The notes beneath the pieces were generated by a model that worked only from the letters and a program-made list of their open reading frames with translations, was not told where the DNA came from and searched no databases. A stretch of DNA of 33,839 nt, taken from positions 1-33,839 of the forward strand of contig NZ_SNWP01000017.1 in NCBI RefSeq assembly GCF_004361915.1, written 5' to 3'. A program made the translations under genes and the position numbers. Origin of the DNA: Sediminibacterium goheungense (GTDB lineage Bacteria > Bacteroidota > Bacteroidia > Chitinophagales > Chitinophagaceae). Shown in pieces: positions 1-9,100 of this stretch; position 1 is the stretch's first letter; every line of letters starts with the position of its first letter.

Positions 1-1535
1 GTAGCATTTGTTACACTTACTGTACCCGCTGTAATCGTACCGGTAGCCGTTAAATTATTTAAACCTGTCAGGTTCGTAATATTCGCTGTCGTGGTACTGA
101 TACTGCCAGCTGTAATATTACCCGTAGCAGTGATGTTCTGGATATTCGCCAGGTTCGTGATTGTATTCTGTGTACCGGCGTTCAAAGTAGCACTGATCGT
201 TCCGCCCACGATATTGCCCGTTACAGTGATATTATCAAAGGTACCGCCCGTGCTGTTTACACTTGTTGCACTCACCGTTCCGATCTGTGCTGTTCCCGTT
301 ACACTTAAATTGGTCAGACCACTTAAGTTGGTAATCGTAGCATTTGTTGCACTTACTGTACCCGCTGTAATCGTACCGGTAGCCGTTAAATTATTTAAAC
401 CTGTCAGGTTCGTAATATTCGCTGTCGTGGTACTGATACTGCCAGCTGTAATATTACCCGTAGCAGTGATGTTCTGGATATTCGCCAGATTCGTAATCGT
501 ATTCTGTGTACCGGCATTCAGTGTAGCACTGATCGTTCCACCCACGATATTACCCGTTACAGTGATATTATCAAAGGTACCATTACCCCCATTCACATTC
601 GTTGCACTCACCGTTCCGATCTGTGCTGTTCCCGTTACACTTAAATTACTTAAGCCACTCAGGTTACTGATATTCGCATTCGTCGCACTTACCGTACCCG
701 CCTGAATCGTATTTGTTACACTGAAATTATTGACACCAGTAAGATTAGAAATATTGGCAGTGGTAGCACTGATCACATTCGTACTGATTGTACCGGTAGA
801 TGTAATGTTCTGGATATTTGCCAGGTTCGTAATACTATTCTGTGTACCGGCGTTCAGCGTAGCACTGATCGTTCCACCTACGATATTACCCGTTACAGTG
901 ATATTATCAAAGGTTCCATTACCTCCATTCACATTCGTTGCACTCACCGTTCCGATCTGTGCTGTTCCCGTTACACTTAAATTACTTAAGCCACTCAGGT
1001 TACTGATATTCGCATTCGTCGCACTTACCGTACCCGCCTGAATCGTATTTGTTACACTGAAATTATTGACACCAGTAAGATTAGAAATATTGGCAGTGGT
1101 AGCACTGATCACATTCGTACTGATTGTACCGGTAGATGTAATGTTCTGGATATTTGCCAGGTTCGTAATACTATTCTGTGTACCGGCATTCAGTGTAGCA
1201 CTGATCGTTCCTCCAATAATATTACCGGTCACAGTGATATTATCAAACACACCGTTGCTTCCCTTAATATTCGTTGCATTAATATTGCCTGCCTGCAATG
1301 TACTAGTTACACTCAGGTTGGTTAGTCCCGATATATTCGTAATGGTTGCATTGGTTGCACTTAGCGTACCTGCCTGTATGGTTCCCGTTGCACTTAGATT
1401 GGCCAATCCTGTGAGATTGGTGATTTTTGCGTTGGTAATATTAGCCGTAGTAGCTGTTATAGTATTGATATTCGCAAGGTTGGTAATACTTGCCTGCGCA
1501 TTGGCAGCAAGTGTTCCGCTATAAGTTCCACCAGT
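1..1535 (-). repeat. 336-bp tandem repeats (112 aa) inside the fibre-like gene
   Basis: The same phase points recur at 71, 407, 743 and 1079, exactly 336 bp apart, a multiple of three that keeps the frame. The copies beginning near 743 and 1079 are almost identical over more than 100 bp, and those near 71 and 407 are almost identical to each other, while the two pairs differ more. This points to recent duplication or gene conversion. Each 336-bp unit contains four shorter related subunits of 26-31 codons. Confidence 0.9.
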
Positions 1536-2417
1536 AATCGTACCCGTTACCACCAGATTGGGGAGCGTATCAACATTCACTTTCAATTGCGACATACTTG
1601 CCCTGATAGCAGCCAATGAATCGAGAAAACGCTGTTCACGAACATAGCCGCTAAGCATAGCGGCTGTGTCAGTAATAAAAAGAAAATGAGATGATGGTAT
1701 TTTCCGAAGCGTACCATTGATCGTAGTGACAATGGAATCCGTTTTTTGTCCCGTAACAGTAGGTACTGCCAGACTACTTACATTTTTAGGTATCCACGCA
1801 TTTACCCCTGCATCCCAAACTAAAGCCTGACCCGGGAGAGGAGCTTGTCCAGATATCTGCCTTCCCATTAATCGGTTGGCATTCCACAATGCCACCGTAT
1901 TCGTTGCAGATACGATCCATTCATTGGTACCGGCCACATTGGTAACTTTAATACCCGTGGTTTCATCTCCACTCATGGTAATAGCTCCCACCTGTCCATT
2001 AAAAGATACAACACCTGTACTGCTGTTTTGTGTTCCAAAATTTACCCATACTCCGTTTTGCCTGAAGTAAAACTTATCATCAGCCAAACTATATACCAAC
2101 ATACCATTTAAGGTATTAGATACAGGAATAGCCAAAGTATCTGTAACACGAGGAAGCAATAGCGCTTTATCCAAACCATCGATCTGTAAGGCAATATTAT
2201 TATTGAGAATCCGAGCCGTACCTATGGCAATCCCCTGCGCATTTACAATACGGAATCCGTTCATACGCAAAGTATCTTGTGCAATATGACTACCCAGGTT
2301 ATCACCAAAGGTTTGCGCATTGATCTTAGATATTAATGATACAAATACCACCAATAAAATGATAAGCCCTTTATGTATGTATTCAATTTTTCTCACAATG
2401 CGTTGACTGGTGCTCAC
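1..2417 (-). CDS. Secreted repetitive fibre-like surface protein (partial, C-terminus beyond window)
   Basis: The frame is open from a GTG at 2417 to the left edge, about 805 residues, with no stop seen. A second in-frame GTG at 2396 would give a cleaner signal peptide (MRKIEYIHKGLIILLVV then SLISKINAQ); an in-frame stop lies just upstream of 2417 and no ATG is available. Residues about 35-280 are a non-repetitive head containing VVSFNGQVGAITMSGDE, which resembles the FNGRTGAV motif of phage and bacterial tail-fibre proteins. From about residue 285 on, the protein consists of 26-31 residue units of the type ITNLxGLxNLTVTGTI..GTVSAT, grouped into 112-residue super-repeats. This suggests a beta-solenoid stalk (inference). 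It starts 9 nt after the stop of the upstream gene, so they are probably co-transcribed. A C-terminal chaperone or sorting domain may exist outside the window. Function unknown; surface adhesin or fibre is my best guess. Confidence 0.85.
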   Translation of the reverse strand, partial: MSTSQRIVRKIEYIHKGLIILLVVFVSLISKINAQTFGDNLGSHIAQDTLRMNGFRIVNAQGIAIGTARILNNNIALQIDGLDKALLLPRVTDTLAIPVSNTLNGMLVYSLADDKFYFRQNGVWVNFGTQNSSTGVVSFNGQVGAITMSGDETTGIKVTNVAGTNEWIVSATNTVALWNANRLMGRQISGQAPLPGQALVWDAGVNAWIPKNVSSLAVPTVTGQKTDSIVTTINGTLRKIPSSHFLFITDTAAMLSGYVREQRFLDSLAAIRASMSQLKVNVDTLPNLVVTGTITGGTYSGTLAANAQASITNLANINTITATTANITNAKITNLTGLANLSATGTIQAGTLSATNATITNISGLTNLSVTSTLQAGNINATNIKGSNGVFDNITVTGNIIGGTISATLNAGTQNSITNLANIQNITSTGTISTNVISATTANISNLTGVNNFSVTNTIQAGTVSATNANISNLSGLSNLSVTGTAQIGTVSATNVNGGNGTFDNITVTGNIVGGTISATLNAGTQNSITNLANIQNITSTGTISTNVISATTANISNLTGVNNFSVTNTIQAGTVSATNANISNLSGLSNLSVTGTAQIGTVSATNVNGGNGTFDNITVTGNIVGGTISATLNAGTQNTITNLANIQNITATGNITAGSISTTTANITNLTGLNNLTATGTITAGTVSATNATITNLSGLTNLSVTGTAQIGTVSATSVNSTGGTFDNITVTGNIVGGTISATLNAGTQNTITNLANIQNITATGNITAGSISTTTANITNLTGLNNLTATGTITAGTVSVTNA

Positions 2418-2426
2418 TAATTTATT

Positions 2427-3269
2427 TTATTTAACAAGTACTATTTTATACAAGCTCCCTAATACATCTACAGGTTGCGCCGTAAAATTTGCAAATCGAA
2501 TATTAACAAATCCGTCCTCCTTACACCATGCCCCATAAACTGTCCAGTTCTGATAATCATCCAATGCTGTAATCAAAATAGGATCTCCCTGCTTTGCATT
2601 GGTAACAGGCACACGGATTACCGTTGTGGTATTCGCTGCAATTCTTGCATTCTGCCCTGCAATAACATTCAAGTTAAGATTGAAGTTCGATACCTGAGTA
2701 ACACTTACCTGAGCAGCCTGTGGCGTTGTCCAATTCACATTTCCTAAACTATCTGTAGTTAAAAAAGTATTGGGTGGACCTGCAGCAATATTCGTGTTAA
2801 CATTCGTTACACTGGCATTACCTGCATACAATGCATAAGGCACACTCATGATTTGAGATGTACCGATATCTACATAATTATTGGCAGGTATCCACCAGGG
2901 TGCAGGAATAGAAGGAGATATGGCTATTTTAGTGTTTATGAAATAAGGACCATTGCCCCATTCAATTTTATTTAAACTGTCTTTCAAAGCAGGGTTCGTA
3001 GATCTGATACCTCTACCCATAGTATAACCAAATACGCCATCATTATCCGACTGAACCTGATGTGACTCTTCAAACACCAGGGTTCCACCAACAGGTCGGC
3101 CTTGATAAATTGCACTACGTATATGAATGGTACGGTTACGTGCAGGATTACCCTGATTGTCTTTGGCTACACTTTGCAAAAACCAAAATGGCGGTGGCTG
3201 CGCAATGAGACTTTCTGTCAGAAAGACTAACAGAAAAAGAATGCTCAGTTTAATGCTTGTGTTTTTCAT
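2427..3269 (-). CDS. Secreted protein of a Bacteroidota surface family
   Basis: 280 residues with a clear signal peptide (MKNTSIKLSILFLLVFLTES to about residue 23, ...LIAQ). The body has the pattern common to Bacteroidota surface proteins: QSVAKDNQGNPARNRTIHIR, then VFEESHQVQSDNDGVFGYTMGRG, INKIEWGNGPYFINTKI-type strands, and IMSVPYALYAGNA. In known relatives this N-terminal module heads long repeat or collagen-like proteins. Here it is followed by about 130 residues ending in GSLYKIVLVK. It lies 9 nt upstream of the fibre-like gene and is separated by 225 bp from the T9SS protein gene. No catalytic motif is visible. Function unknown; a partner or base for the neighbouring fibre is plausible (inference). 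Confidence 0.88.
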   Translation of the reverse strand: MKNTSIKLSILFLLVFLTESLIAQPPPFWFLQSVAKDNQGNPARNRTIHIRSAIYQGRPVGGTLVFEESHQVQSDNDGVFGYTMGRGIRSTNPALKDSLNKIEWGNGPYFINTKIAISPSIPAPWWIPANNYVDIGTSQIMSVPYALYAGNASVTNVNTNIAAGPPNTFLTTDSLGNVNWTTPQAAQVSVTQVSNFNLNLNVIAGQNARIAANTTTVIRVPVTNAKQGDPILITALDDYQNWTVYGAWCKEDGFVNIRFANFTAQPVDVLGSLYKIVLVK

Positions 3270-3453
3270 ACACGTTACTTATATACGGTTAACAATTAAG
3301 TTCAGACTTAATAGTTTTCCATAGGATACGGCTTTAAAACCTTTTGTTGTTCAGAGGACAAGACTTTAAAAAAAAAAATGGTCTTTCATAGGATATGTCA
3401 ATGTCTCTGTTTTATGTTTCAGGCACTCAGTAAGTTACGAACCGATTAACATA

Positions 3454-3461
3454 CAAAAATA
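3454..3461 (-). promoter_or_regulatory. Candidate -7 promoter element upstream of the 2427-3269 gene
   Basis: The minus strand reads TATTTTTG, a full match to the Bacteroidota -7 consensus TAnnTTTG. The -33 position 19 nt upstream reads only CGTG, so the match is half. It would give a leader of about 180 nt that contains an A11 tract and two copies of CATAGGATA (3320-3328 and 3387-3395). Confidence 0.35.
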
Positions 3462-3494
3462 CCTTATATTTTAACCTTTTCACGACTTCTACCA

Positions 3495-4010
3495 TTATAA
3501 TTTGCTTAAGAGCAAACTATAACGCTTATTCATCAGCTCCACCGTTACCGCATATTTTCCTGCTGCCCATGCATTTCCGTTAATCTGATAACCGGCTTTA
3601 ATTTTACTCATCGCCACTCTTTCACCCAAAATCACTTTTCCGTCCATGGCTACTACACGAACAATACAGAACAGATTCGCATCGAATTCGCCTGAAGCCC
3701 TCAGCATCGCAGAACCTCTGGTTGGATTCGGATATACATTTAACGATAAAGAAAAGGCCGTAGTATCTGCCACCGGTGGCTTTTCCTGGCAGGCAGCCTG
3801 AAAAAGACCTGTGCCGTTGTTGGCAATACCAAGGGCGGCCGCTGAACCACCAATTGACAAACATTTGGCAGAACCGCCAATATTTACAAAGGGGGTTGAA
3901 ATAATACCGCTATTGGTACTAAGGAAACTAATACTCATCTGGGCCTTACCCGTAGTACAGGCAAGCACCAAAACTATGATGATGAAATATGTTAGTTTCT
4001 TAATTGGCAT
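3495..4010 (-). CDS. Small secreted protein with T9SS C-terminal sorting domain
   Basis: 171 residues. A signal peptide (MPIKKLTYFIIIVLVLACTT to GKAQ) is followed by about 65 Gly/Ser/Ala-rich residues. From about residue 85 to the end there is a type A T9SS sorting domain: LSLNVYPNPTRGSAML, VVAMDGKVILGERV, then GKYAVTVELMNKRYSLLLSKL. Proteins of this design cross the outer membrane by the type IX system and are attached or released with cleavage of the domain. The start overlaps the end of the upstream lipoprotein gene by 11 nt (4000-4010), indicating translational coupling. The cargo part is too short to assign an activity. Confidence 0.9.
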   Translation of the reverse strand: MPIKKLTYFIIIVLVLACTTGKAQMSISFLSTNSGIISTPFVNIGGSAKCLSIGGSAAALGIANNGTGLFQAACQEKPPVADTTAFSLSLNVYPNPTRGSAMLRASGEFDANLFCIVRVVAMDGKVILGERVAMSKIKAGYQINGNAWAAGKYAVTVELMNKRYSLLLSKL

Positions 4011-4470
4011 AGTATACTTCTCTCACAATCTGTGTGGGGTATCCGGGAGGGTTGCTGATCTCCAGATCCATTGATTTTTCCTTTAATTCCAGGATGATAT
4101 AATCTCTCACCGTACCTCCTAAAGGACCATTTGTAATAGTTTCCTTTAACTGAAGCTGACTCAACAAACGAGCTGTCCCTCTGTTTCCATCATCATCCAG
4201 AAAAGTGGCACTGAAAGCCGGGGAAAGAGAACGTGTGTAGGTTTTGTAATACTTCTTTTGTGCATCCGTCAGCGGTTGTAAAACACCGTTTACATAAATA
4301 GCTTTCAGGAACCACTGTTTATTACCCAACTCACTGGTCAGGTAATCAAACATCAATTCATGCTGCGATTTAGTAACAACAGGATCTTTGCTACAACCGG
4401 TAAAAAAGAAAGCACCTGATGCCAATAGGGCAGTCAAAACAAATGCTTGCATTTTTTTAGTCAGTTTCAT
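4000..4470 (-). CDS. Lipoprotein, lipocalin-like
   Basis: 156 residues. The N-terminus MKLTKKMQAFVLTALLASGA ending FFFTGC carries a lipobox, with Cys as the predicted lipidated residue (about position 26). The rest contains NKQWFLKAIYVNGVLQPLTD, a run of predicted strands with ATFLDDDGNRGTARLLS, and DYIILELKEKSMDLEI, an arrangement seen in lipocalin-like Bacteroidota lipoproteins (family resemblance only). It overlaps the T9SS protein gene by 11 nt and is the first gene of this cluster. No ligand can be inferred. Confidence 0.88.
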   Translation of the reverse strand: MKLTKKMQAFVLTALLASGAFFFTGCSKDPVVTKSQHELMFDYLTSELGNKQWFLKAIYVNGVLQPLTDAQKKYYKTYTRSLSPAFSATFLDDDGNRGTARLLSQLQLKETITNGPLGGTVRDYIILELKEKSMDLEISNPPGYPTQIVREVYYAN

Positions 4471-4953
4471 CTTTTGTTGATTTCCAGATTATTTGCTTGG
4501 TTATTTCAGAAATCGTTGCTTTCTGATCAGCATGGTCTGCAGAGGATAACGAGCTTTCGTCTTCTGTGCGGGGCGGTTCATTGGAATGAACGGACAATAC
4601 CGGACAGATCAAAATATCGTGGATGGATTGGACTGGTTTGGTTTCAAAGGATTGGACCGGGTGCAAGCGCAAGACTTACAAGATTCGGCGTTTTATTAAA
4701 ACGCTGTCTTCAGAGAATCAGGATTTTGGGTTGCGATAGATTGATTATCAATCTTTCACATAGGAATAATACAGCTTTTCAAGGACTGGATTCAGAATAG
4801 GGTGATGAGCGGATTAAACTCATCGGGGGTACAAGGTGAGGATTAAAAGCCTGGTGCTTTGTAGGATTGGATATTGTATTGCAAATATAACACTATAATC
4901 ATGTAGTAATTGAACTACGGTCACTATTTTAATTGAATTATAATATGCATAAA
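4471..4953 (-). other. Gene-free region rich in perfect dyads, possible structured leader or small RNA
   Basis: About 480 bp between the lipoprotein gene and the rpsG terminator. I find no convincing gene. It contains four short inverted repeats: 4576-4591 (GTTCATT-GG-AATGAAC), 4688-4704 (GCGTTTT-ATT-AAAACGC), 4738-4754 (AGATTGAT-T-ATCAATCT) and 4804-4824 (GATGAG, 9 nt, CTCATC). It also has three copies of GGATTGGA (4625, 4649, 4864; the first two 24 bp apart and extended to GGATTGGACyGG) and two copies of GGATTAAA (4811, 4840). A TATATTTG at 4882-4889 on the minus strand could start a leader or RNA of about 400 nt. Confidence 0.4.
4882..4889 (-). promoter_or_regulatory. Candidate -7 promoter element for the surface cluster
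   Basis: The minus strand reads TATATTTG, matching TAnnTTTG. No TTTG is found 19 nt upstream, so only half of the consensus is met. It lies just downstream of the rpsG terminator, where an independent promoter for the surface cluster would be expected. Confidence 0.3.
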
Positions 4954-4976
4954 AAAAGCCCCATTGCGGGGCTTTT
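4952..4976 (-). terminator. Rho-independent terminator after rpsG
   Basis: The hairpin AAGCCCC-attgc-GGGGCTT is flanked by A and T runs. On the minus strand it ends in a run of seven T, 19 nt after the rpsG stop. It closes the rpsL-rpsG unit. Confidence 0.9.
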
Positions 4977-4994
4977 ATATAAAAAGTATTTAAT

Positions 4995-5462
4995 TTATAC
5001 TTTGAAGTGAGAGAAGGCCTTATTAGCTTCTGCCATTCTGTGGGTATCTTCTTTCTTTTTGAAAGCAGCACCTTCACCTTTACTGGCAGCAACGATCTCA
5101 TTTGCCAGCTTATCTGCCATGGTACGACCATTGCGCTCACGGCTGTAACGGATCAACCATTTCATGCTCAGAGAAATCTTACGGTCAGCACGAACTTCAG
5201 ACGGAATCTGGAAAGTAGCACCACCGATACGACGGCTTCTAACCTCTACAGCAGGGGTAACATTGGCTATCGCCTTCTTCCAGGTTTCATAACCATCCTC
5301 ACCGGTCATCTTGGTTACTTTGTCTACTGCATCGTAGAAAATATTGATTGCAGTACTTTTCTTACCCTGCCACATCAGGTTATTAATAAAACGGGTTACC
5401 AGTTTGTCATTGAAACGACCATCTGGCGCTAAGGGTAATTTTTTTGCTTGTGCTTTACGCAT
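4995..5462 (-). CDS. rpsG: 30S ribosomal protein S7
   Basis: 155 residues, the usual length for bacterial S7. It nucleates assembly of the 30S head on 16S rRNA and contacts tRNA at the E site. Family features visible: N-terminal MRKAQAKKLPLAPDGRFNDK, then LVTRFINNLMWQGKKSTAIN, PAVEVRSRRIGGATFQIP (the beta-hairpin region), and RMAEANKAFSHFKV at the C-terminus. It follows rpsL by 36 nt in the same direction. In many bacteria fusA follows; here a terminator follows instead. Confidence 0.98.
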   Translation of the reverse strand: MRKAQAKKLPLAPDGRFNDKLVTRFINNLMWQGKKSTAINIFYDAVDKVTKMTGEDGYETWKKAIANVTPAVEVRSRRIGGATFQIPSEVRADRKISLSMKWLIRYSRERNGRTMADKLANEIVAASKGEGAAFKKKEDTHRMAEANKAFSHFKV

Positions 5463-5498
5463 GACGTATAGTAATTAGCTGATTAACAGATTATTAGG

Positions 5499-5879
5499 TT
5501 ATTTTTTTGCCTTTTCTTTCTTGGTTCCGTATTTAGAACGGCTCTTCTTACGGTCTTTCACACCGGCAGTATCGAGGCTACCACGTACAATATGGTAACG
5601 TACACCTGGTAAATCTTTTACACGACCACCACGGATCAATACGATTGAGTGCTCCTGCAGGTTATGACCTTCACCAGGAATATATGCGATAACTTCAACT
5701 TTATTGGTCAGACGCACTTTCGCTACTTTACGCAGAGCTGAGTTCGGTTTCTTTGGAGTGGTAGTATACACCCTTGTACACACGCCGCGACGCTGCGGAC
5801 AAGCATCCAAAGCCCTTGATTTACTTTTGGCCCTGATAATTTCGCGACCTTTTCTAACTAATTGCTGTATTGTAGGCAT
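5499..5879 (-). CDS. rpsL: 30S ribosomal protein S12
   Basis: 126 residues, typical length. S12 sits at the decoding centre of the 30S subunit. The core [19 protein letters not shown] and [20 protein letters not shown] are intact. Lys43, Lys88 and Asp89 (numbered with Met1) are the wild-type residues, so none of the classic streptomycin-resistance substitutions is present. The C-terminus [15 protein letters not shown] is basic. Its promoter is well placed at 5906-5936. Confidence 0.98.
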   Translation of the reverse strand: MPTIQQLVRKGREIIRAKSKSRALDACPQRRGVCTRVYTTTPKKPNSALRKVAKVRLTNKVEVIAYIPGEGHNLQEHSIVLIRGGRVKDLPGVRYHIVRGSLDTAGVKDRKKSRSKYGTKKEKAKK

Positions 5880-5905
5880 TCTTTACCGTTTAAAATTTCG
5901 GACGG

Positions 5906-5936
5906 CAAAGGTAATGGCTGCATCGCAAACTTCAAA
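5906..5936 (-). promoter_or_regulatory. Bacteroidota-type promoter of rpsL-rpsG
   Basis: On the minus strand TTTG (5936-5933) is followed after exactly 19 nt by TACCTTTG (5913-5906), a full match to the -33 TTTG and -7 TAnnTTTG consensus of the Bacteroidota primary sigma factor. The rpsL ATG is 26 nt downstream of the -7 element. Confidence 0.85.
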
Positions 5937-6064
5937 AAGTTTTCAAAATTTTTACGGCCAACTGTGGATAATCTTTGATTTTCTACCCTTTTTCATCCTT
6001 TTTTACCCCTCCACCGTCCCACCCAAGCGCTGAAAATTTATAATAACAGGTAAAAATACATGGA

Positions 6065-6102
6065 TTTACCATGAATTTCTACGTCGTTGGCTCGACGGTA
6101 AA
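6065..6102 (+). promoter_or_regulatory. Bulged inverted repeat upstream of the giant secreted protein
   Basis: CGTCG (6082-6086) and CGACG (6093-6097) form a stem with a 6-nt loop. TTTACC (6065-6070) can pair with GGTAAA (6097-6102) across an 11-nt bulge. It lies 47 nt before the preferred start at 6149. Role unknown; an operator or 5' leader hairpin is possible. Confidence 0.3.
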
Positions 6103-6148
6103 CGATTGGATGTTTTCTGGGCTTAGGTTTAAGCTGAAAACCCGGTTT

Positions 6149-9100
6149 ATGCTCAGAATATTATTTCATATCTTTCTCTTTGTATCCTCAATTTTGAGCC
6201 TGAAAGGCCAATTCACCCCCCTATCCTATACGCAGACGGGGAGCTTTATTCATCAGAATTTTAATGGACTCCCCTCAAGTGGCAGTTTAAGCCTCGCCGG
6301 AAAAGGACCACATTCTTTGAGCAACAGTTCAGTTATAACCACGGGGTTAGAAGGCTGGTATATTTTACAAGTGGCCGGCAGCCAGACAAATACCAATTTT
6401 TCAGCCAGCACCGGGTCTGCTACGGGAAGTGGCGTCTATAGCTATGGAACCGGCAGTAACCGGGCCCTTGGATCAATTGCCTCAGGAACGGGTATATATG
6501 CATTCGGTCTGGTTCTCAAAAATGAAACCGGTCTCATACTCAACCGCATACAAATGCGTTTCCTGGCCACCCAATGGCGCAAAGGTGGTTCAGGTAACAA
6601 AAACAACTGGGTATTCGGCTACCAGGCTGGAAATGCTGACAATCTTTTATCAGACACCTTAAAACCCAAGCCTACTCTCAATATCTACTCACTACATACC
6701 AGTTCCGGTGCTGCTACTTTGAATGGACATCTGGTCCAGAACCAAATCTGGATAGAAGACAGCCTAACCGATATCAGCTGGCTACCTGGGCAAGTACTCA
6801 GATTGCAATGGTCTGATACTGATGAAACCGGCAGTGATGACGGTATGGCTGTTGACGATTTTAGTTTACTCGCTTTTCAGCAAACAGGCGCACCCGAAAT
6901 TCAACAGATAAAAACTGACAGTATTGGCAGCAATAATGTGGTAATGAGCGCATATATCAATGATCAACTATTGGCTACTACTGTAAAAGTACTCATAGAC
7001 ACTACAGCTGATTTGCAAAATGCTACTCCGTTAAAGGAAGTCATCCCTTCAATGATAGAGCAAGGATCGGGTCATACAAGGGTTATTGCTACAGCAGCAG
7101 CATTATTACCTGCCAAGAAATATTATTACCGGTTTATCGCCCAGAATCAACAGGCTACCATCTGCTCGCCTATTCAGTACTTTACCACGAAACCGGCCCT
7201 TCCTGTTATCAGAACCGATTCGCTTGTGCAAACAGGACCTTACGAATGCCGGATATATGTTTCAATACCAGACAATGGCGGGGCTCCTATTCTCGAGAAA
7301 GGAATTTGCTGGGGAACAGATGCATTACCATTGGTTTCACATAATACCCTACTCATAGCCAATGAAGACCCTTTCTTTTCAGCCAACCTTTACCAGCTTC
7401 CTTCCGGCAGCAAACTCTATTTCCGTTCCTATTGTAGAAATGCGGCAGGTATTTCTTATGGAAATACCGTTTCCTGGTTTACACCTACATCGGTTCTGCA
7501 TTTTAGCAGAAGGGGAAATGATCGTACAAACAAGGATACCATTATCTACGAAATAACCTTCAAAGAAAAAGTAAACGGCATCCAGGCCACGGACTTTTAC
7601 ATAGCATCCAACCAGCCTACTTCCGCAAAAATAATTACGGTAACAGCACAGAACCTTGTCTGGAAAATCAGCATAGAGACCGGAAATACAGATGGTATCA
7701 TTACACCGGTTTTTAAGCCGGCTGATCATCCTGAGCCTTCGGTTCTGAATGTGCCTTATGAGGCAAACGCGATAATGATAGACAAAACCGGACCTGTGAT
7801 CAGGTCTCTTCAAATTGAAAATCGCCCTTACAAATCTGGCGATACAGTATGGGTTATGATAGAGACCAAACCTGAAAAGGGTTTACTCAATTTTCTTAAC
7901 GGCAACCTCGCAGGATATCCGTTACAGCAGTTCGCCGGCATTCACGACAGTCTCTGGAAAACCTATTGCATCATACGAAATAATGGTAAGGAAGTAAAAG
8001 CGGAGGAGAATATTTTGGTTTCATTAATATTAACAGACGAAACAGGTAATCAAAATACAGAAAACCAGTTCATCATTCAGCAAAGCAACGATGCAATTGA
8101 TCTGACAAGACCTTCTATTGATCGTATCAGCGTACCCGATAAAAAAATATACAAAGCAGGCGATATACTATTTTTTTCTATCCGCTTCTCCGAACCTGTC
8201 ATGACAGATAGTACCCATGGCAGTCCGGTACTGGCTGTAACTGTTGGTACAAGAATTAAGAACCCATTTTTGTACCGTATTATACATGATTCAATATTTA
8301 TTTTTTGTTACACCGTACAGCCCGATGATCTGGATATGGATGGTATTCGTGTTGCCAATACTATCACACTGAACAATTCAATCATTACCGATAAAGCCGG
8401 TAATCTACTCGTGAATACCATTGCCAATGCTGGTATATTCAGCGAAATAAAAATTGATGCCGTCGCTCCCGTAATCACGAATGTATTAACACCTGTAGGG
8501 CGTACGTATGGCCTTGGTGACACACTCTATTTCAGCATCTTTGTTTCAAAACCATTGGCCATTTCTTCACAAGCTCCCTCACCATGGCTTGAAATAACAG
8601 TGGGCAATACAATTCACAGAACAAAATACATAACAGGCTCATCAACCATGCTCAGGTTTTACTGGCCGATTCAGGAAGGAGTCTCAGATAAAGATGGCCT
8701 CAATATGGCCAACCAGCTATTCAATGTTGAAAATATGAAAGACAGCAGTGGAAACAGTCTGCTACCCGCATTAAAAAACATCGGAAATTTATCGCAGGTA
8801 TTTGTTGATGGTATCTCACCCTATTTTAGAGATACAGTTAGTGTAATAGATGTCTGTAAAAACAGTTTTAGCACATTAGTTCACGCTTTACAGATTCATA
8901 ACGCAGAACAAGGAGAAAACATTCAATGGAGTATGATTGAAGGGCCGTTAAAAGGACAAATAGAGGGCTTCCCTTTTTCAACAAGATGGAATGCAACCAG
9001 TCAGCCTCCTTCTCATGTTTTTTACTCCCCGAAACCGAATACCGGCGGTACAGATGAATGTGTACTTCAGGTATCTGACGGTATTCATACAATCCAGAAA

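Noticed and set aside
91..1524. Three plus-strand hydrophobic frames opposite the repetitive gene
   Set aside because: They repeat with the same 336-bp period as the minus-strand gene and are antisense shadows; the minus strand has the signal peptide and open frame.
3359..3386. Terminator hairpin AAGAC...GTCTT around an A11 tract
   Set aside because: The stem is only 5 bp with a 16-nt loop and lies in a probable leader, not after a stop codon.
4457..4672. A 71-residue minus-strand frame overlapping the lipoprotein start
   Set aside because: It begins with TTG, has no recognisable features, and is mostly composed of the palindromes and octamer repeats of the gene-free region.
5499..5879. Streptomycin-resistance mutation in rpsL
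   Set aside because: Lys43 and Lys88 are wild type.
6071..6148. N-terminal extension of the giant secreted protein
   Set aside because: The ATG at 6149 gives a proper signal peptide, and the extension has none and overlaps an inverted repeat.
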